Of a stretch of DNA of 64,000 nt, positions 1-8,894 are shown piece by piece. The translations under genes were made by a program, and so were the position numbers. How positions within the stretch are numbered: the first letter of the stretch is position 1; the number at the start of each line of letters is the position of its first letter. Below the pieces are notes generated by a model. It was given only the letters and a program-made list of their open reading frames with translations, was not told the origin of the DNA and ran no database searches. This DNA comes from Hymenobacter sp. CRA2. GTDB taxonomy: Bacteria; Bacteroidota; Bacteroidia; Cytophagales; Hymenobacteraceae. The stretch lies in NCBI RefSeq assembly GCF_002007105.1, contig NZ_MVBC01000012.1:62001-126000 (forward strand). The letters run 5' to 3'.

Positions 1-1876
1 GCGACAGAGGCTGCACCGTCACGTCCTGAGCCAGTAGGTAGCCGGTACGTACGGGGCCGCGGTCTTCGCGGTAGCGCACGCCCTGTAGGCGGGTGCGCAG
101 GCTCAGGGCCGGGGTGGGGCTGGTGTCATAGAACAGCAGCAAGGAGCGGCGCATCACCGGCATGGGTTCGGGCACGGGGCGCACCCCATCGGCATCGTAC
201 TCCTTCAGGCGGGTGCGGATCTGGGCGTAGATCTGGCTGGTTTTGGTGGGCGAAAACGCCACCCGCAGCAACCAGTCGTAGCCACGCGAGGGGCCGCCCA
301 CCTGGTAGCGCAGCCACGGGAAGCTGAACTGGTCGTAGTAGGCCGACAGTTCCCAGCGCGAAATGGGCCGCACCTTCAGGCCCAGGTACAAGCCATTTTC
401 GTTGATGTTGCGCGTGTTTTCGCTCAGCGCATTGCCGTAGAGCGTGTGGAAGTTCCGGTCGTAGTGGCGGTAGAGTACGGAGGCGTCCACATCGGTGCCG
501 AGGCTGGCAATGAGGCCGTTGACGGTACCCAGGCCGCCGCTGCTGCTGCGCGCGGTTTCTCCGAACAAGCTCACGTTGCGCCAGCCGTAGCCATAGTGCG
601 CGCCCACGGCTAAGTTGTGCCGCCCGCTAAACTCGTACAGGTTGTACGGCTCGGAACGGCGCTGCAGGGGCTTGTCGAAGCTGGTGTTGACGGCGGTCAG
701 GCCTACGTTCAGCCGGCCGGAACCGGGCGCAAAAGTCAGGTCGCCGCCGGTCACTATCTCGCGCAGGCTGTGGCGGTTGCCGAGCTCGGAAGGCGTGCGG
801 TGAAAGCCGGTGATGATGAGGCCCGAAGCGAAGTCATCGAACTGCCGCAGCGAATCGGCGCTGCCGGACTGAAGTGTGGCGTCGATGTGCTTGAGCGAGG
901 CAAAGCCCGTCAGCTTCAGGGCCGGTGCCACGGCCACCGTAGCCGCCGCCCCGCGAAAAAACGCGGTTTCCAGCACCGACGCATACGGCCGCACGCCCAC
1001 GTTGGAGCGGCGTAGCGTGGTGATGGTTTCGGCCCCTTTGCCCACCTGCAGCCCCGAGGACAGCAGCAAGCCCTGGCCGAACTGCAGCTGATAGTCGCCT
1101 ACGATGACGGACTTGAGCCGGCCGCGGTCGAACAACCCGAAGTGCGCCGAGTAGTAATCGAAGCCGTAACGATTGTTATTCGGGTTCCAGGCAAACTGCT
1201 CGCCGGCGTCCTTTTCGGCCGCGAAACCCACCGAAAAGTCACGGGCGTGGCTGGTGCGGAAGCGCACGAGCAACTTGTCGGGCGAGCCAAGGTAATGGGA
1301 GGGCAAATCACCGCTGCTGTTGGGGGTGACGGGCGCGTAACCTTTGCGCTGCTGCAGTACCCGCTCGTAGCGCAGAAACAGCGCGTTGTTGTCTTCCTGC
1401 CAGATGCGGCGCCACAGCGGCCCGCGCGCGGCGTTGGGGTCGGTGTTGCCCACCGTCACGAAAGGGGCCACGCGGTAAATCGTGCGCAGATCGAAGCCGC
1501 GGATGGTTTGCAGCTCGTAGAGCGTGAGCAACGAGCCATTGAGCTGCCGGTGCTCCAGCAGCGCCGTAATCTGCGGCTCGGAGAGCAGCAGCAGGCTGCC
1601 CAGCTCTTCGCGGCTGGCCGTGTTCAGGTTCAGCGGCGTCTGCAGCAGCTGCAGCAGGGTTTCGTAGAGGTCCTCGTAGGGCACCTGGTCGCTCTGCGGT
1701 TCGGCAAACAGCTCCTGCACGAGCTTGTCGAGGTCGGGCCGGGGGCGCGGGTACTCCTGCACCTGCGCGTGGGCGGCGCCGGTGAGCAGCAGAGCGGCCG
1801 TCAGCAAGACGGCAGGGCGGGGGCGGGCTCCTCTCCCACCGCTCCGCCGCATAGCGAAGTCGAAGCGGCGCATCAT
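1..1876 (-). CDS. Exported helix-hairpin-helix protein with predicted outer-membrane barrel (3' end outside window)
   Basis: About 625 residues are visible before the frame leaves the left edge with no stop. The ATG at 1876 overlaps the upstream stop as ATGA, which indicates translational coupling. A signal peptide ends near residue 37 (AHA|Q). Residues 80-141 form a ComEA-like helix-hairpin-helix unit, beginning LNLNTASREELG and continuing through ITALLEHR and LYELQTIRGF. The remainder is rich in aromatic and polar alternation (for example SVIVGDYQLQFGQGL), which suggests a long beta-barrel. HhH units of this class bind DNA backbone in ComEA. Whether this protein handles DNA at the outer membrane is inference. 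The HhH call is firm and the barrel call is moderate. Confidence 0.75.
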   Translation of the reverse strand, partial: MMRRFDFAMRRSGGRGARPRPAVLLTAALLLTGAAHAQVQEYPRPRPDLDKLVQELFAEPQSDQVPYEDLYETLLQLLQTPLNLNTASREELGSLLLLSEPQITALLEHRQLNGSLLTLYELQTIRGFDLRTIYRVAPFVTVGNTDPNAARGPLWRRIWQEDNNALFLRYERVLQQRKGYAPVTPNSSGDLPSHYLGSPDKLLVRFRTSHARDFSVGFAAEKDAGEQFAWNPNNNRYGFDYYSAHFGLFDRGRLKSVIVGDYQLQFGQGLLLSSGLQVGKGAETITTLRRSNVGVRPYASVLETAFFRGAAATVAVAPALKLTGFASLKHIDATLQSGSADSLRQFDDFASGLIITGFHRTPSELGNRHSLREIVTGGDLTFAPGSGRLNVGLTAVNTSFDKPLQRRSEPYNLYEFSGRHNLAVGAHYGYGWRNVSLFGETARSSSGGLGTVNGLIASLGTDVDASVLYRHYDRNFHTLYGNALSENTRNINENGLYLGLKVRPISRWELSAYYDQFSFPWLRYQVGGPSRGYDWLLRVAFSPTKTSQIYAQIRTRLKEYDADGVRPVPEPMPVMRRSLLLFYDTSPTPALSLRTRLQGVRYREDRGPVRTGYLLAQDVTVQPLS

Positions 1877-2763
1877 GGCTGGTCGGTGGGCTGCGGTTGG
1901 GCTTTGGCTTCGAGGCGCAGGTTCACGCTCAGGTGCTGGCTCAGGCCAAGGGCATTGTGCCAGCCGGCGGCGTAGTTCAGATGCAAACGGCCGAAGTGTA
2001 AGCCGGCGCCGCCTGTTACCTGCTCCGAAAGCGTGGCTACGCCGGCGCGCAACGTCAGTGCCTCGAGGACCTGGTATTCGAGCCCGGCCTTGAAGTCGGC
2101 GTCCAGCTCCACGTCCTTTTCGGTTTCAACCACCAGCAGCACTTTGCTCGTGGGGCGGTAGCTCAGGCCAGCCTTGAGCACGGTGGGCACCCGCTCGTTC
2201 TGGTAGTCGGCCAGCTTGGCTTGGTTGAGGTTGTAGAGGTAGGCGCCAAAGGTCAGTTTCTGCGGAATCACCTCGGCCTGCCCGCCCAGCGACAAAGCAG
2301 CCGTGCGCCGGCTGCCCAACCCTTCGATGCTGACCTGCAGCACGTCGGCGCGGGCGCCGATGCTCACCAGGCCCAGCCGGTAGCCATAGCCCAGGCCCAC
2401 GCGCTGCTCGCTGTAAAGCTTGCCGCCGAAGCGTTGCAGCTCTACTCCTACCACCCCGTGCGGGGCGGCCTTGGCACTAGTGCCATCGGCAATGCGCCCG
2501 AGCGGCAGCGCTGCCGCCAGCGAGGCGTTATTCAGCTCGCGGATCAGGTATTGGTTGTTGGCGTATACGCCCACTTCCGGGCGCGTGAGCTGCCCCAGCC
2601 CGGCCACGTTATTGCCGATGCTCCACACGTCACTAAGGGTGACGGAGGCGTTGCCGAGGCCGGCAGCACGGCCGCCGCGTACGCCGGGGCCGTTGCCCTG
2701 GGCGTGAGCGGCGGTGCTAAGAACCAAAAAAGAGAATCCTAATGCAGTGTAAAGTTTAATCAT
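1873..2763 (-). CDS. Predicted outer-membrane beta-barrel, PorV/FadL-like
   Basis: This 296-residue protein has a clear signal peptide ending AHA|QG near residue 22. The mature start contains GGRAAGLGNASVTL and NNVAGLGQL, which resemble the N-terminal plug of PorV/PorQ and FadL-superfamily barrels of Bacteroidota. The rest alternates short amphipathic strands (VGLGYGYRLG, LTFGAYLYNL, LHLNYAAGWH). It is the first gene of a coupled pair: its TGA overlaps the start of the HhH protein. It lies 42 bases downstream of the HsdR_N gene. PorV proteins are type IX secretion shuttles, but I see no specific evidence for that role here, and no other T9SS gene is in the window. Confidence 0.6.
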   Translation of the reverse strand: MIKLYTALGFSFLVLSTAAHAQGNGPGVRGGRAAGLGNASVTLSDVWSIGNNVAGLGQLTRPEVGVYANNQYLIRELNNASLAAALPLGRIADGTSAKAAPHGVVGVELQRFGGKLYSEQRVGLGYGYRLGLVSIGARADVLQVSIEGLGSRRTAALSLGGQAEVIPQKLTFGAYLYNLNQAKLADYQNERVPTVLKAGLSYRPTSKVLLVVETEKDVELDADFKAGLEYQVLEALTLRAGVATLSEQVTGGAGLHFGRLHLNYAAGWHNALGLSQHLSVNLRLEAKAQPQPTDQP

Positions 2764-2805
2764 AGGCGCAGGCTAATCGGCACAAGTTAACTGGTCAGTA
2801 ACGGA

Positions 2806-3912
2806 TTAGCTAGTAACATAGTCGCCTAATATTTTGCCGTTGGCATCTTTCCAGAAGGTACGCCCATTAGCTGAATAACCGCATATTACCGCTCCTGCCT
2901 GCGTGGCGTTATCAAACGCCACCGGCTGCATAAACCGTAAGACATTTCCATCAGAGACTAAAATGCCATCTTCTATAAGCTTTTGGCGTAAGGCCGCGTA
3001 ACCTTTAGAAAGAGAGGCAGTAGCCTTTAAAGCAGCAGTAGAGCCCGAAGCAACAATTAGCTGAGTGCGTTGTGGGTCTGACCATTGTGCCGTGGCCGTT
3101 ATATCGCCACGCCATAGCTTCAAGTAGAATACCGGCTGCTGACTATTCTTATTTCCCTCTACCCTAGGGGTATCGTCCTTATTAGGGCTAGCTGGTTTCG
3201 CGATGGGCTCTACACTTCCAACCGGTTTCGGCAAAGCATCCCCGGCCAGGAAAGCCACGGCCTCAGCCCGTGTCACCACCAGTCCTTTGGCCGCCAGCAG
3301 TGCTACAAGTGCATCGGGCAAGGACGGAAATGGCGGTTGCGTAATGCGTTTTTCAGCTTCGGGCAACAGGTCTTTCATCACGCGTTCCTTGCGCGAGAGC
3401 AGCAGGTAGCTTTCGGCGGCGTGGCGGGCCGCTCCGCTCATAATGGCTTCCCGAGCCAGAAAGCGCTGCATTGCTTCTGCGGCTTCGGTCAGGTCATCCT
3501 GCACTAAATCGAGGCGAGCGAACAGCTTCTGCGCGAATTCGCCCGCAGTCAGCGCGTAGTAGAAACGCCAGTGCTGGCCATCGGTGATGATGGTAAACAG
3601 CGCCGAATGGTTGCGGTTGTAGTCGCGGAGCTGCCGCTCCACCTTCGCCAGGTCGTCGCCAATGCGGCCCACGTTTTTGCACTCAATAAAAATGGTGTCG
3701 CCGGCGAAATTGTGGGCAAACAGCGCCACGTCGACCCGAGTATTATCCTCCAGTTCGGTGGCTTTAAACTCGGTATAGACTTCCGTAGGGCTCCAGATAT
3801 TCCAGCCCAGTTCCTGCACCACACGTGCTACCAAGGATAAGCGTACGTGCTCTTCGTTTTTGTATTCACCGTTCAGCAGCCGCTGACGAATATCCTGTAG
3901 GGTGTCCAGCAT
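2806..3912 (-). CDS. Orphan HsdR_N nuclease-fold protein with C-terminal DUF4357
   Basis: This 368-residue protein starts at the ATG at 3912; a GTG at 3936 would add eight residues. Residues 15-120 match the HSDR_N domain of type I restriction subunits, with a PD-(D/E)xK arrangement: D61 in TRVDVALF, then E77 and K79 in FIECKN, and Q94 in VERQLRDYN. Near residues 290-360 the pattern LSKGYAALRQKLIEDG...SANGRTFWKD resembles DUF4357. There is no helicase domain and no hsdM or hsdS neighbour. The 3' half is less GC-rich than its neighbours, which may hint at later acquisition. The nuclease fold is well supported; activity and biological role are unknown. Confidence 0.75.
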   Translation of the reverse strand: MLDTLQDIRQRLLNGEYKNEEHVRLSLVARVVQELGWNIWSPTEVYTEFKATELEDNTRVDVALFAHNFAGDTIFIECKNVGRIGDDLAKVERQLRDYNRNHSALFTIITDGQHWRFYYALTAGEFAQKLFARLDLVQDDLTEAAEAMQRFLAREAIMSGAARHAAESYLLLSRKERVMKDLLPEAEKRITQPPFPSLPDALVALLAAKGLVVTRAEAVAFLAGDALPKPVGSVEPIAKPASPNKDDTPRVEGNKNSQQPVFYLKLWRGDITATAQWSDPQRTQLIVASGSTAALKATASLSKGYAALRQKLIEDGILVSDGNVLRFMQPVAFDNATQAGAVICGYSANGRTFWKDANGKILGDYVTS

Positions 3913-3954
3913 AAGGTAGAAAAGCTGAAAGTTCACGGATTATGTTCAGCCCAC

Positions 3955-3993
3955 CAAAAAAGCCCCGATACCTATCGGCACCGGGGCTTTTTG
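3955..3993 (-). terminator. Intrinsic terminator after the S46 peptidase gene
   Basis: The stem GCCCCG...CGGGGC is flanked by A-runs and T-runs on both sides. It sits just below the stop of the peptidase gene and just upstream of the HsdR_N start, so it separates the two transcripts. Confidence 0.85.
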
Positions 3994-4015
3994 CATTCAG
4001 GGCAGCAAAGCAGGC

Positions 4016-6298
4016 TTATATGGTTGCTGCTTCTTTGCCCTTTTTCTTGGTCTTGACCTTTATCTTTTGCGTTTTGCCGTCGACCTCGTTCGGGGCCGAC
4101 ACGGTGCTGGCGTTCGGGTTCGGGCCGTTGTCCACGATGGTCATTTCATCGACGATGTGCTTGGCGCCGCCGAGCTTCTCGATGCACCAGAGCACGTAGC
4201 GGATGTCGGCGTTGATGCATCGCTTCAGCTCCGGGTCGTAGGCTAGGTCGCCGGTCATGGCTTCCCAGTTGCCGTCGAAGGCCAGACCGATCAGCTCGCC
4301 GCGACCGTTGATGACCGGGGAGCCGGAGTTGCCGCCGGTGATGTCGTTGTCGGTGATGAAGGCCACGTGCAGCGTGCCGTCTTTGTCGGCGAAGCGGCCG
4401 TAGTCCTTGCCCGTCAGCAACTGCTCTTCCTTCTGCGGCACCACAAACTCGGGGTTGGAGTTGTCCTGCTTTTCCAGAATACCCTGCGCGGTGGTGTAGT
4501 ACTGGTAGTTTACCGCGTCGCGGCCCTTGTAGGCCCGCACCGTGCCGTAGCTCAGGCGAATGGTGGAGTTGGCGTCGGGCGAGTACACTTTCTGGGTGTT
4601 TTTCTCGCGCAACGCGGCCACGTACAGGCGGTTGGCGCGCATCAGGCTGGCCTGCAGCCCCTGCATTTTGGGCAGGATGTTCTGCAGGTAGTTGGTGTAT
4701 ATCGAGTAGTAGGTTTTGAAGCCGGGGTCGGCCTCCAGCTTGGCCTGCGTCGGGGCGGCCAGGAAGGCATCAACTTTCGCCTTCGAGGTCAGGAAGGAGT
4801 TGGCAAAAACGTAGTCGGCGTACTTCTGCATCGAGCCGCCGTACTGCTTCTGCACGGTCTGGAACACCTCGGGCAGCTGCTCCTTGGGCACGTCCTGCAT
4901 GTAGAGGTTCATGAGCGCAGCGAAGACCTTTTTGTCGGTAGCGGCGCTGTAGTCCTTGAAGTGCTCTTCTACCGGCGCCTTCAGGTCCTCGGCAGCTTTC
5001 CGGGCGGCGGCCGGGTCGGGGGCTACCGGCCCGGTGCCTTTAAAGGCCATGTAGATGGGCAGCATGCGGGCGGCCAGCGTCACGATTTCGGTACCGAAGG
5101 CGGCTTCGTTCACGTACTGGCTGCTCAGGTTGTACTCGCGCAGCCCGGCGTAAGCCTGGTTGATGTCGTTGAGCACGGTGCCGTACTGCTCGGTGCGCGT
5201 GGCGTCGGCGGCAATCCACTGGGCCAGCGCAGCCTCTTCGGCTTTCTTCTGGTCCACGGTCTTCAGGCGCTTCATGCCCTCGTTCTGGCCGATGTAGTAC
5301 TTCCAGTAGTTGGCAATGTTGGCGTACTTCGAGGAATAGGCCAGGCGCAGGGCAGGGTCGCGGTCCATGTCCTCTTTCCACAGCTTCAGGCGGGTGTCGC
5401 GCAGCTTGATGCGGGCGGGGTTGCTCTGCTCCAGCGTCATCTGCAGGCCGGCGGCGGGCAGGAAGCGCTGCGTACGGCCGGGGAAACCGAACACCATGGC
5501 GAAGTCGCCTTCGTTGATGCCCTGCAGGCTAACGGGCAGGTGCTTTTTGGGCACGTAGGGCTGGTTGTCGGCCGCGTAGCTAGCGGTGGGCTTGTTGTTT
5601 TTGTCGGCGTACACCCGGAACATGGAGAAGTCGCCAGTATGGCGGGGCCACATCCAGTTATCCGTGTCGCCGCCGAACTTGCCTACGGCCTCGGGCGGCG
5701 CGCCCACCAAGCGCACGTCGCCGAAGCGCTGGTACACAAACAGGTAGTACTCGTTGCCACCGAAAAAGTCGCGCACGTAGGCCACGTACTGGCCGTTTTC
5801 CTTGGCCGCGTTGCCCAGCTCGCGCTGCCGCTGCTGGATGGTGGCAGCGCGGGTGAGTTCGGGCGTCTGGGGCGTGATGCCTTCGAGCACCTTGCCCGTC
5901 ACGTCCTCCATGCGCACCAGGATATCCACGAACAGGCCGGGGTTCTGCAGCTCGTCCTGCTTGGTAGCGGCAAAGAAGCCGTTCTGCAGGATGTTGTTCT
6001 GCGTGGTGCTGTGGCTCTGGATGGCGTCGTAGCCGCAGTGGTGGTTGGTGAGCAGCAGGCCCTGCTTGGAGACGAATTCGCCGGTGCAGAAGCCGCCGAG
6101 CTGCACCACGGCGTCCTTCAGGGAAGCGTTGTTGACGTCGTAGATTTCCTCAGCGGTGAGCTTGAGGCCTTTTTTCTGCATGTCGGCCTGGTTGAGCCGC
6201 TTCACGAGCAGCGGGAGCCACATGCCTTCGTCGGCGCGGGCCGCCACGGGCAGCAGCAGCGCCAGCAGCAGGCCGCATAGCCAAGTGCGTTTGAGCAT
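4016..6298 (-). CDS. S46 family dipeptidyl-peptidase (DPP7-like)
   Basis: This 760-residue exported serine peptidase removes dipeptides from peptide N-termini in the periplasm. The start chosen is the ATG at 6298, where the signal peptide begins (MLKRTWLCGLLLALLLP). The catalytic His lies in TNHHCGYD (residues 84-91), and the nucleophile is Ser658 in GGNSGSP. Eighteen residues further on is Gly676 (FDGNWE). In characterised S46 enzymes this position is Gly in DPP7 (hydrophobic P1 preference) and Arg in DPP11 (acidic P1), so DPP7-like specificity is inferred. The C-terminus ends in a Lys-rich tail. A TAAGTTTG promoter lies upstream and an intrinsic terminator downstream, so it is probably monocistronic. 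Confidence 0.93.
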   Translation of the reverse strand: MLKRTWLCGLLLALLLPVAARADEGMWLPLLVKRLNQADMQKKGLKLTAEEIYDVNNASLKDAVVQLGGFCTGEFVSKQGLLLTNHHCGYDAIQSHSTTQNNILQNGFFAATKQDELQNPGLFVDILVRMEDVTGKVLEGITPQTPELTRAATIQQRQRELGNAAKENGQYVAYVRDFFGGNEYYLFVYQRFGDVRLVGAPPEAVGKFGGDTDNWMWPRHTGDFSMFRVYADKNNKPTASYAADNQPYVPKKHLPVSLQGINEGDFAMVFGFPGRTQRFLPAAGLQMTLEQSNPARIKLRDTRLKLWKEDMDRDPALRLAYSSKYANIANYWKYYIGQNEGMKRLKTVDQKKAEEAALAQWIAADATRTEQYGTVLNDINQAYAGLREYNLSSQYVNEAAFGTEIVTLAARMLPIYMAFKGTGPVAPDPAAARKAAEDLKAPVEEHFKDYSAATDKKVFAALMNLYMQDVPKEQLPEVFQTVQKQYGGSMQKYADYVFANSFLTSKAKVDAFLAAPTQAKLEADPGFKTYYSIYTNYLQNILPKMQGLQASLMRANRLYVAALREKNTQKVYSPDANSTIRLSYGTVRAYKGRDAVNYQYYTTAQGILEKQDNSNPEFVVPQKEEQLLTGKDYGRFADKDGTLHVAFITDNDITGGNSGSPVINGRGELIGLAFDGNWEAMTGDLAYDPELKRCINADIRYVLWCIEKLGGAKHIVDEMTIVDNGPNPNASTVSAPNEVDGKTQKIKVKTKKKGKEAATI

Positions 6299-6354
6299 CG
6301 AATGGGAAAAATAAGTGAGTGAATCGGCAGAACTTGCCAGCGGCAACGCCGAAC

Positions 6355-6362
6355 CAAACTTA
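6355..6362 (-). promoter_or_regulatory. Bacteroidota -7 element (TAAGTTTG) for the S46 peptidase gene
   Basis: TAAGTTTG on the minus strand fits TAnnTTTG and lies 56 bases before the ATG at 6298. No clear TTG is seen at the expected -33 distance. Confidence 0.5.
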
Positions 6363-6433
6363 CAAAGGCCGGCGTTGTTTGCCTAACACTCGTTCGGCTC
6401 CTGGCCGTTCGCCCGCTTCCACTTCCCGCTGCC

Positions 6434-6661
6434 GTGTCCGCGCTGTTCAAGTACTTTTTTCTGGCCCTGATGTGGGTGTACCGCCACCTGATTTCGCCGC
6501 TCAAGCCCGCCACTTGCCGCTACCAGCCCACGTGCTCGGCCTACGCCACCGAGGCGCTGCGGCGGCACGGCCCCTGGCGCGGCGGCTGGCTGGCGCTGCG
6601 CCGCATCGGCCGCTGCCATCCGTGGGGCGGCTTCGGCTACGACCCGGTGCCGGAAAAGTAG
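6434..6661 (+). CDS. yidD: Membrane protein insertion efficiency factor YidD
   Basis: This 75-residue protein matches the YidD family along its whole length. It has an N-terminal amphipathic membrane-associated segment ([19 protein letters not shown]), the three-Cys core [17 protein letters not shown] and RCHPWGG, and ends GYDPVPEK. YidD helps the YidC insertase place proteins in the inner membrane. It starts at GTG 6434, which gives the usual family length. It is not beside rpmH, rnpA or yidC, the common setting in other phyla. It diverges from the S46 peptidase gene and is followed by a terminator. Confidence 0.93.
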   Translation: MSALFKYFFLALMWVYRHLISPLKPATCRYQPTCSAYATEALRRHGPWRGGWLALRRIGRCHPWGGFGYDPVPEK

Positions 6662-6718
6662 CCTCTTATCAGCAGCCCGTTACCTAGCCCGCCACATCTT
6701 CCGTATACACCCCTACCT

Positions 6719-6750
6719 CCCCGACCGCCACCGGCGGCCGGGCTTTTTTT
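6719..6750 (+). terminator. Intrinsic terminator after yidD
   Basis: The stem CCCGACCGCC/GGCGGCCGGG has one mismatch and is followed by a run of seven T, about 60 bases after the yidD stop. Confidence 0.8.
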
Positions 6751-6768
6751 CACGGAAGCATTTGCGTT

Positions 6769-7662
6769 ATGAATCGATTATATGCAGGCCTGTTGAGCTT
6801 GCTCATGCTGACTTCGGCGGCCTGCTCCGAGGCCCAGAACGACGGCGGCAAAAAAGGTGGTGGCAAAAAGGGCGGCAAGAAAAGCGGTAAAACGTCGGCA
6901 ATGGACCCCATTGCGGGTCTTACCAAGCTCGGCACCCTGCCCTCCGAAGTTCCCGAAAGCTCGGGCCTGGCCAAAGGCCCGGAGACGGGCACCTACTATA
7001 CCCACGGCGACCACGGCAACACGCCCACCTTGTATCTGGTGCGCGAAAACGGCGAGCTGGTGCGCCGCATCGAGGTGCCGGGCATTTCGCAGCAGGACTG
7101 GGAGTCCTTGGCGCAGGACAACGCGGGCAACCTCTACATCGGCGACTGCGGCAACAACGCCAACGACCGCCGCGACCTGACCATCTACCGGCTCAACCCG
7201 AACGCGCCGGGGCAAGTCGGCCAAATCAAGTTTCGCTACCCCGACCAGCAGGCGTTTCCGCCCGATAAGCAGGAGCGCAATTTCGACGTGGAAGCTACTC
7301 TCTGGCACGATGGGCAGCTGTACCTCTTCACCCGCAACCGCGCCCGCGGCAAGGTGTGCAAGATTTATACCCTGCAAGCCAACGGCCCGGCGCAGCAAAC
7401 GGCCAAGCTGCTGGGCACGCTGACGCTGCCCGGTGAGGTTACCGGCGCCGACCTCAGCCCCGATGGCCGGCGCCTGGCCCTGATGGGGCGCGAGCAGATG
7501 TTCCTCTGCGACGTGCCGGGCCAGGACCTGACCAAGGCCCAGCCGCGCACCGTCGAGCTGCCGGGCGCCGGCCAGACGGAAGGCGTGGTCTTCAACGACA
7601 ACAACACGCTCACCATCAGCACCGAGCAAGGCGTACTGTACCGCTACGAGTTGGGCAACTAA
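6769..7662 (+). CDS. Lipoprotein with predicted beta-propeller, function unknown
   Basis: This 297-residue protein has a lipoprotein signal (LLMLTSAAC, lipidated Cys19). A short Lys/Gly-rich linker follows (residues 26-42). The remainder has strand-and-turn repeats typical of propeller proteins: DNAGNLYIGDCGNN, DGQLYLFTRNRA, ADLSPDGRRLALMG, NNTLTISTEQGVLYRYE. It would sit in the outer or inner membrane facing the periplasm or surface. The Asp/Asn-rich loops (DCGNNAND) could bind calcium, which is inference. It stands alone between the yidD terminator and the fba promoter. I cannot assign a substrate or pathway. Confidence 0.7.
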   Translation: MNRLYAGLLSLLMLTSAACSEAQNDGGKKGGGKKGGKKSGKTSAMDPIAGLTKLGTLPSEVPESSGLAKGPETGTYYTHGDHGNTPTLYLVRENGELVRRIEVPGISQQDWESLAQDNAGNLYIGDCGNNANDRRDLTIYRLNPNAPGQVGQIKFRYPDQQAFPPDKQERNFDVEATLWHDGQLYLFTRNRARGKVCKIYTLQANGPAQQTAKLLGTLTLPGEVTGADLSPDGRRLALMGREQMFLCDVPGQDLTKAQPRTVELPGAGQTEGVVFNDNNTLTISTEQGVLYRYELGN

Positions 7663-7714
7663 CGCGTCAGCCTCCTTCTAAAGCGCGGCGAACGACTCCG
7701 GGTTCCTAAGTTCA

Positions 7715-7746
7715 TTGGGACCGGCACCGTCCGCCGCTTACTTTTG
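7715..7746 (+). promoter_or_regulatory. Bacteroidota-type promoter of fba
   Basis: TTG (7715-7717), a 21-base spacer and TACTTTTG (7739-7746) match the -33/-7 pattern of the Bacteroidota housekeeping sigma factor. The fba ATG is at 7796. Confidence 0.7.
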
Positions 7747-7795
7747 TTTATCCCTTGACCCCGCAGCCGCCCCGGCTGCTTTTTCCATTCTCAGT

Positions 7796-8881
7796 ATGAG
7801 CAGCACTGCCGTTTCCACTTTGCGCGCCGGCGTCCTTTTCGGCGACGAGGTACAACAACTGTTTGACTACGCCAAGGAGCAGGGCTTCGCCCTGCCCGCC
7901 GTCAACGTCACCGGCACCGACACCGTGAACGGCGTGCTCGAGGCCGCCCGCGAGCTGAACTCGCCCGTCATCATTCAGTTCTCCAACGGCGGCGCCCAGT
8001 TCTTCGCCGGCAAGGGCGTACCGAACGACAAGCAGCAGGCCAGCATTGCCGGCGCCATTTCGGGCGCCCAGCACGTGCACCTGATGGCCGAGCTCTACAA
8101 CGTGCCCGTCATCCTGCACACCGACCACGCCGCCAAAAAACTGCTGCCGTGGATCGATGGCCTGCTCGAAGCCGGCGAAAAGCACTTTGCCCAGTACGGC
8201 CGCCCGCTGTTCTCCTCGCACATGATTGACCTCTCCGAGGAGCCCATCGAGGAGAACATCGAAATCTGCAAGGAGTACTTGGCGCGCATGGACAAAATTG
8301 GCATGACGCTGGAAATCGAGCTGGGCGTGACCGGCGGCGAGGAAGACGGCGTCGACAACTCCGACGTGGATTCGGCCCGCCTCTACACCCAGCCCTCGGA
8401 AGTAGCCTACGCCTACGAGGAACTGCTGAAGGTGAGCCCGCGCTTCACCATCGCCGCTGCGTTCGGCAACGTGCACGGCGTGTACAAGCCCGGCAACGTG
8501 AAGCTGCAGCCCGTCATCCTCAAGAACTCGCAGGAGTACGTGAAGGAGAAGTACAACCTGACGGAGGAGCGTCCCATCAACTTCGTGTTCCACGGCGGCT
8601 CGGGCTCGTCGCAGGAGGAAATCCGCGAGGCCATTAGCTACGGTGCCATCAAGATGAACATCGACACCGACCTGCAGTGGGCGTTCTGGGACGGCATCAA
8701 GAACTTCTACCAGAAGAACGAAGCCTACCTGCAGGGCCAGATCGGCAACCCCACCGGCGAAGACGCCCCGAATAAGAAGTATTACGACCCGCGCGTGTGG
8801 CTGCGCGAAGGCGAAAAGACCTTCGTAACGCGCCTGAAGCAGGCCTTCGAAGACCTGAACGCCGTGAATCGTCGCCCCTAG
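7796..8881 (+). CDS. fbaA: Class II fructose-bisphosphate aldolase
   Basis: This 361-residue zinc aldolase cleaves fructose 1,6-bisphosphate to glyceraldehyde 3-phosphate and dihydroxyacetone phosphate, and runs the reverse reaction in gluconeogenesis. Length and motifs match the class IIA (E. coli FbaA) type. Visible are VILHTDHAAKKLLPW with the catalytic Asp and a zinc His, a second zinc His in AAFGNVHGVYKPGN, and the phosphate-binding FVFHGGSGSS. The ATG at 7796 is preferred over the upstream in-frame ATG at 7715, which overlaps the promoter. The gene is monocistronic, with a strong bidirectional terminator shared with lgt. Confidence 0.96.
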   Translation: MSSTAVSTLRAGVLFGDEVQQLFDYAKEQGFALPAVNVTGTDTVNGVLEAARELNSPVIIQFSNGGAQFFAGKGVPNDKQQASIAGAISGAQHVHLMAELYNVPVILHTDHAAKKLLPWIDGLLEAGEKHFAQYGRPLFSSHMIDLSEEPIEENIEICKEYLARMDKIGMTLEIELGVTGGEEDGVDNSDVDSARLYTQPSEVAYAYEELLKVSPRFTIAAAFGNVHGVYKPGNVKLQPVILKNSQEYVKEKYNLTEERPINFVFHGGSGSSQEEIREAISYGAIKMNIDTDLQWAFWDGIKNFYQKNEAYLQGQIGNPTGEDAPNKKYYDPRVWLREGEKTFVTRLKQAFEDLNAVNRRP

Positions 8882-8894
8882 TTTTTGAGACACT

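Noticed and set aside
1873-2763. Assignment as the type IX secretion protein PorV itself
   Set aside because: The N-terminal plug is only similar in style, and no other type IX component is nearby, so only a general barrel call was made.
2806-3912. A type I restriction-modification locus
   Set aside because: Only an HsdR N-terminal domain is present; no helicase part, hsdM or hsdS is in the window.
4367-6280. A 637-codon open frame antisense to the S46 peptidase gene
   Set aside because: It mirrors the codon pattern of the peptidase gene in GC-rich DNA and has no recognisable family features. The other long antisense frames over atpD, typA and metG are of the same kind.
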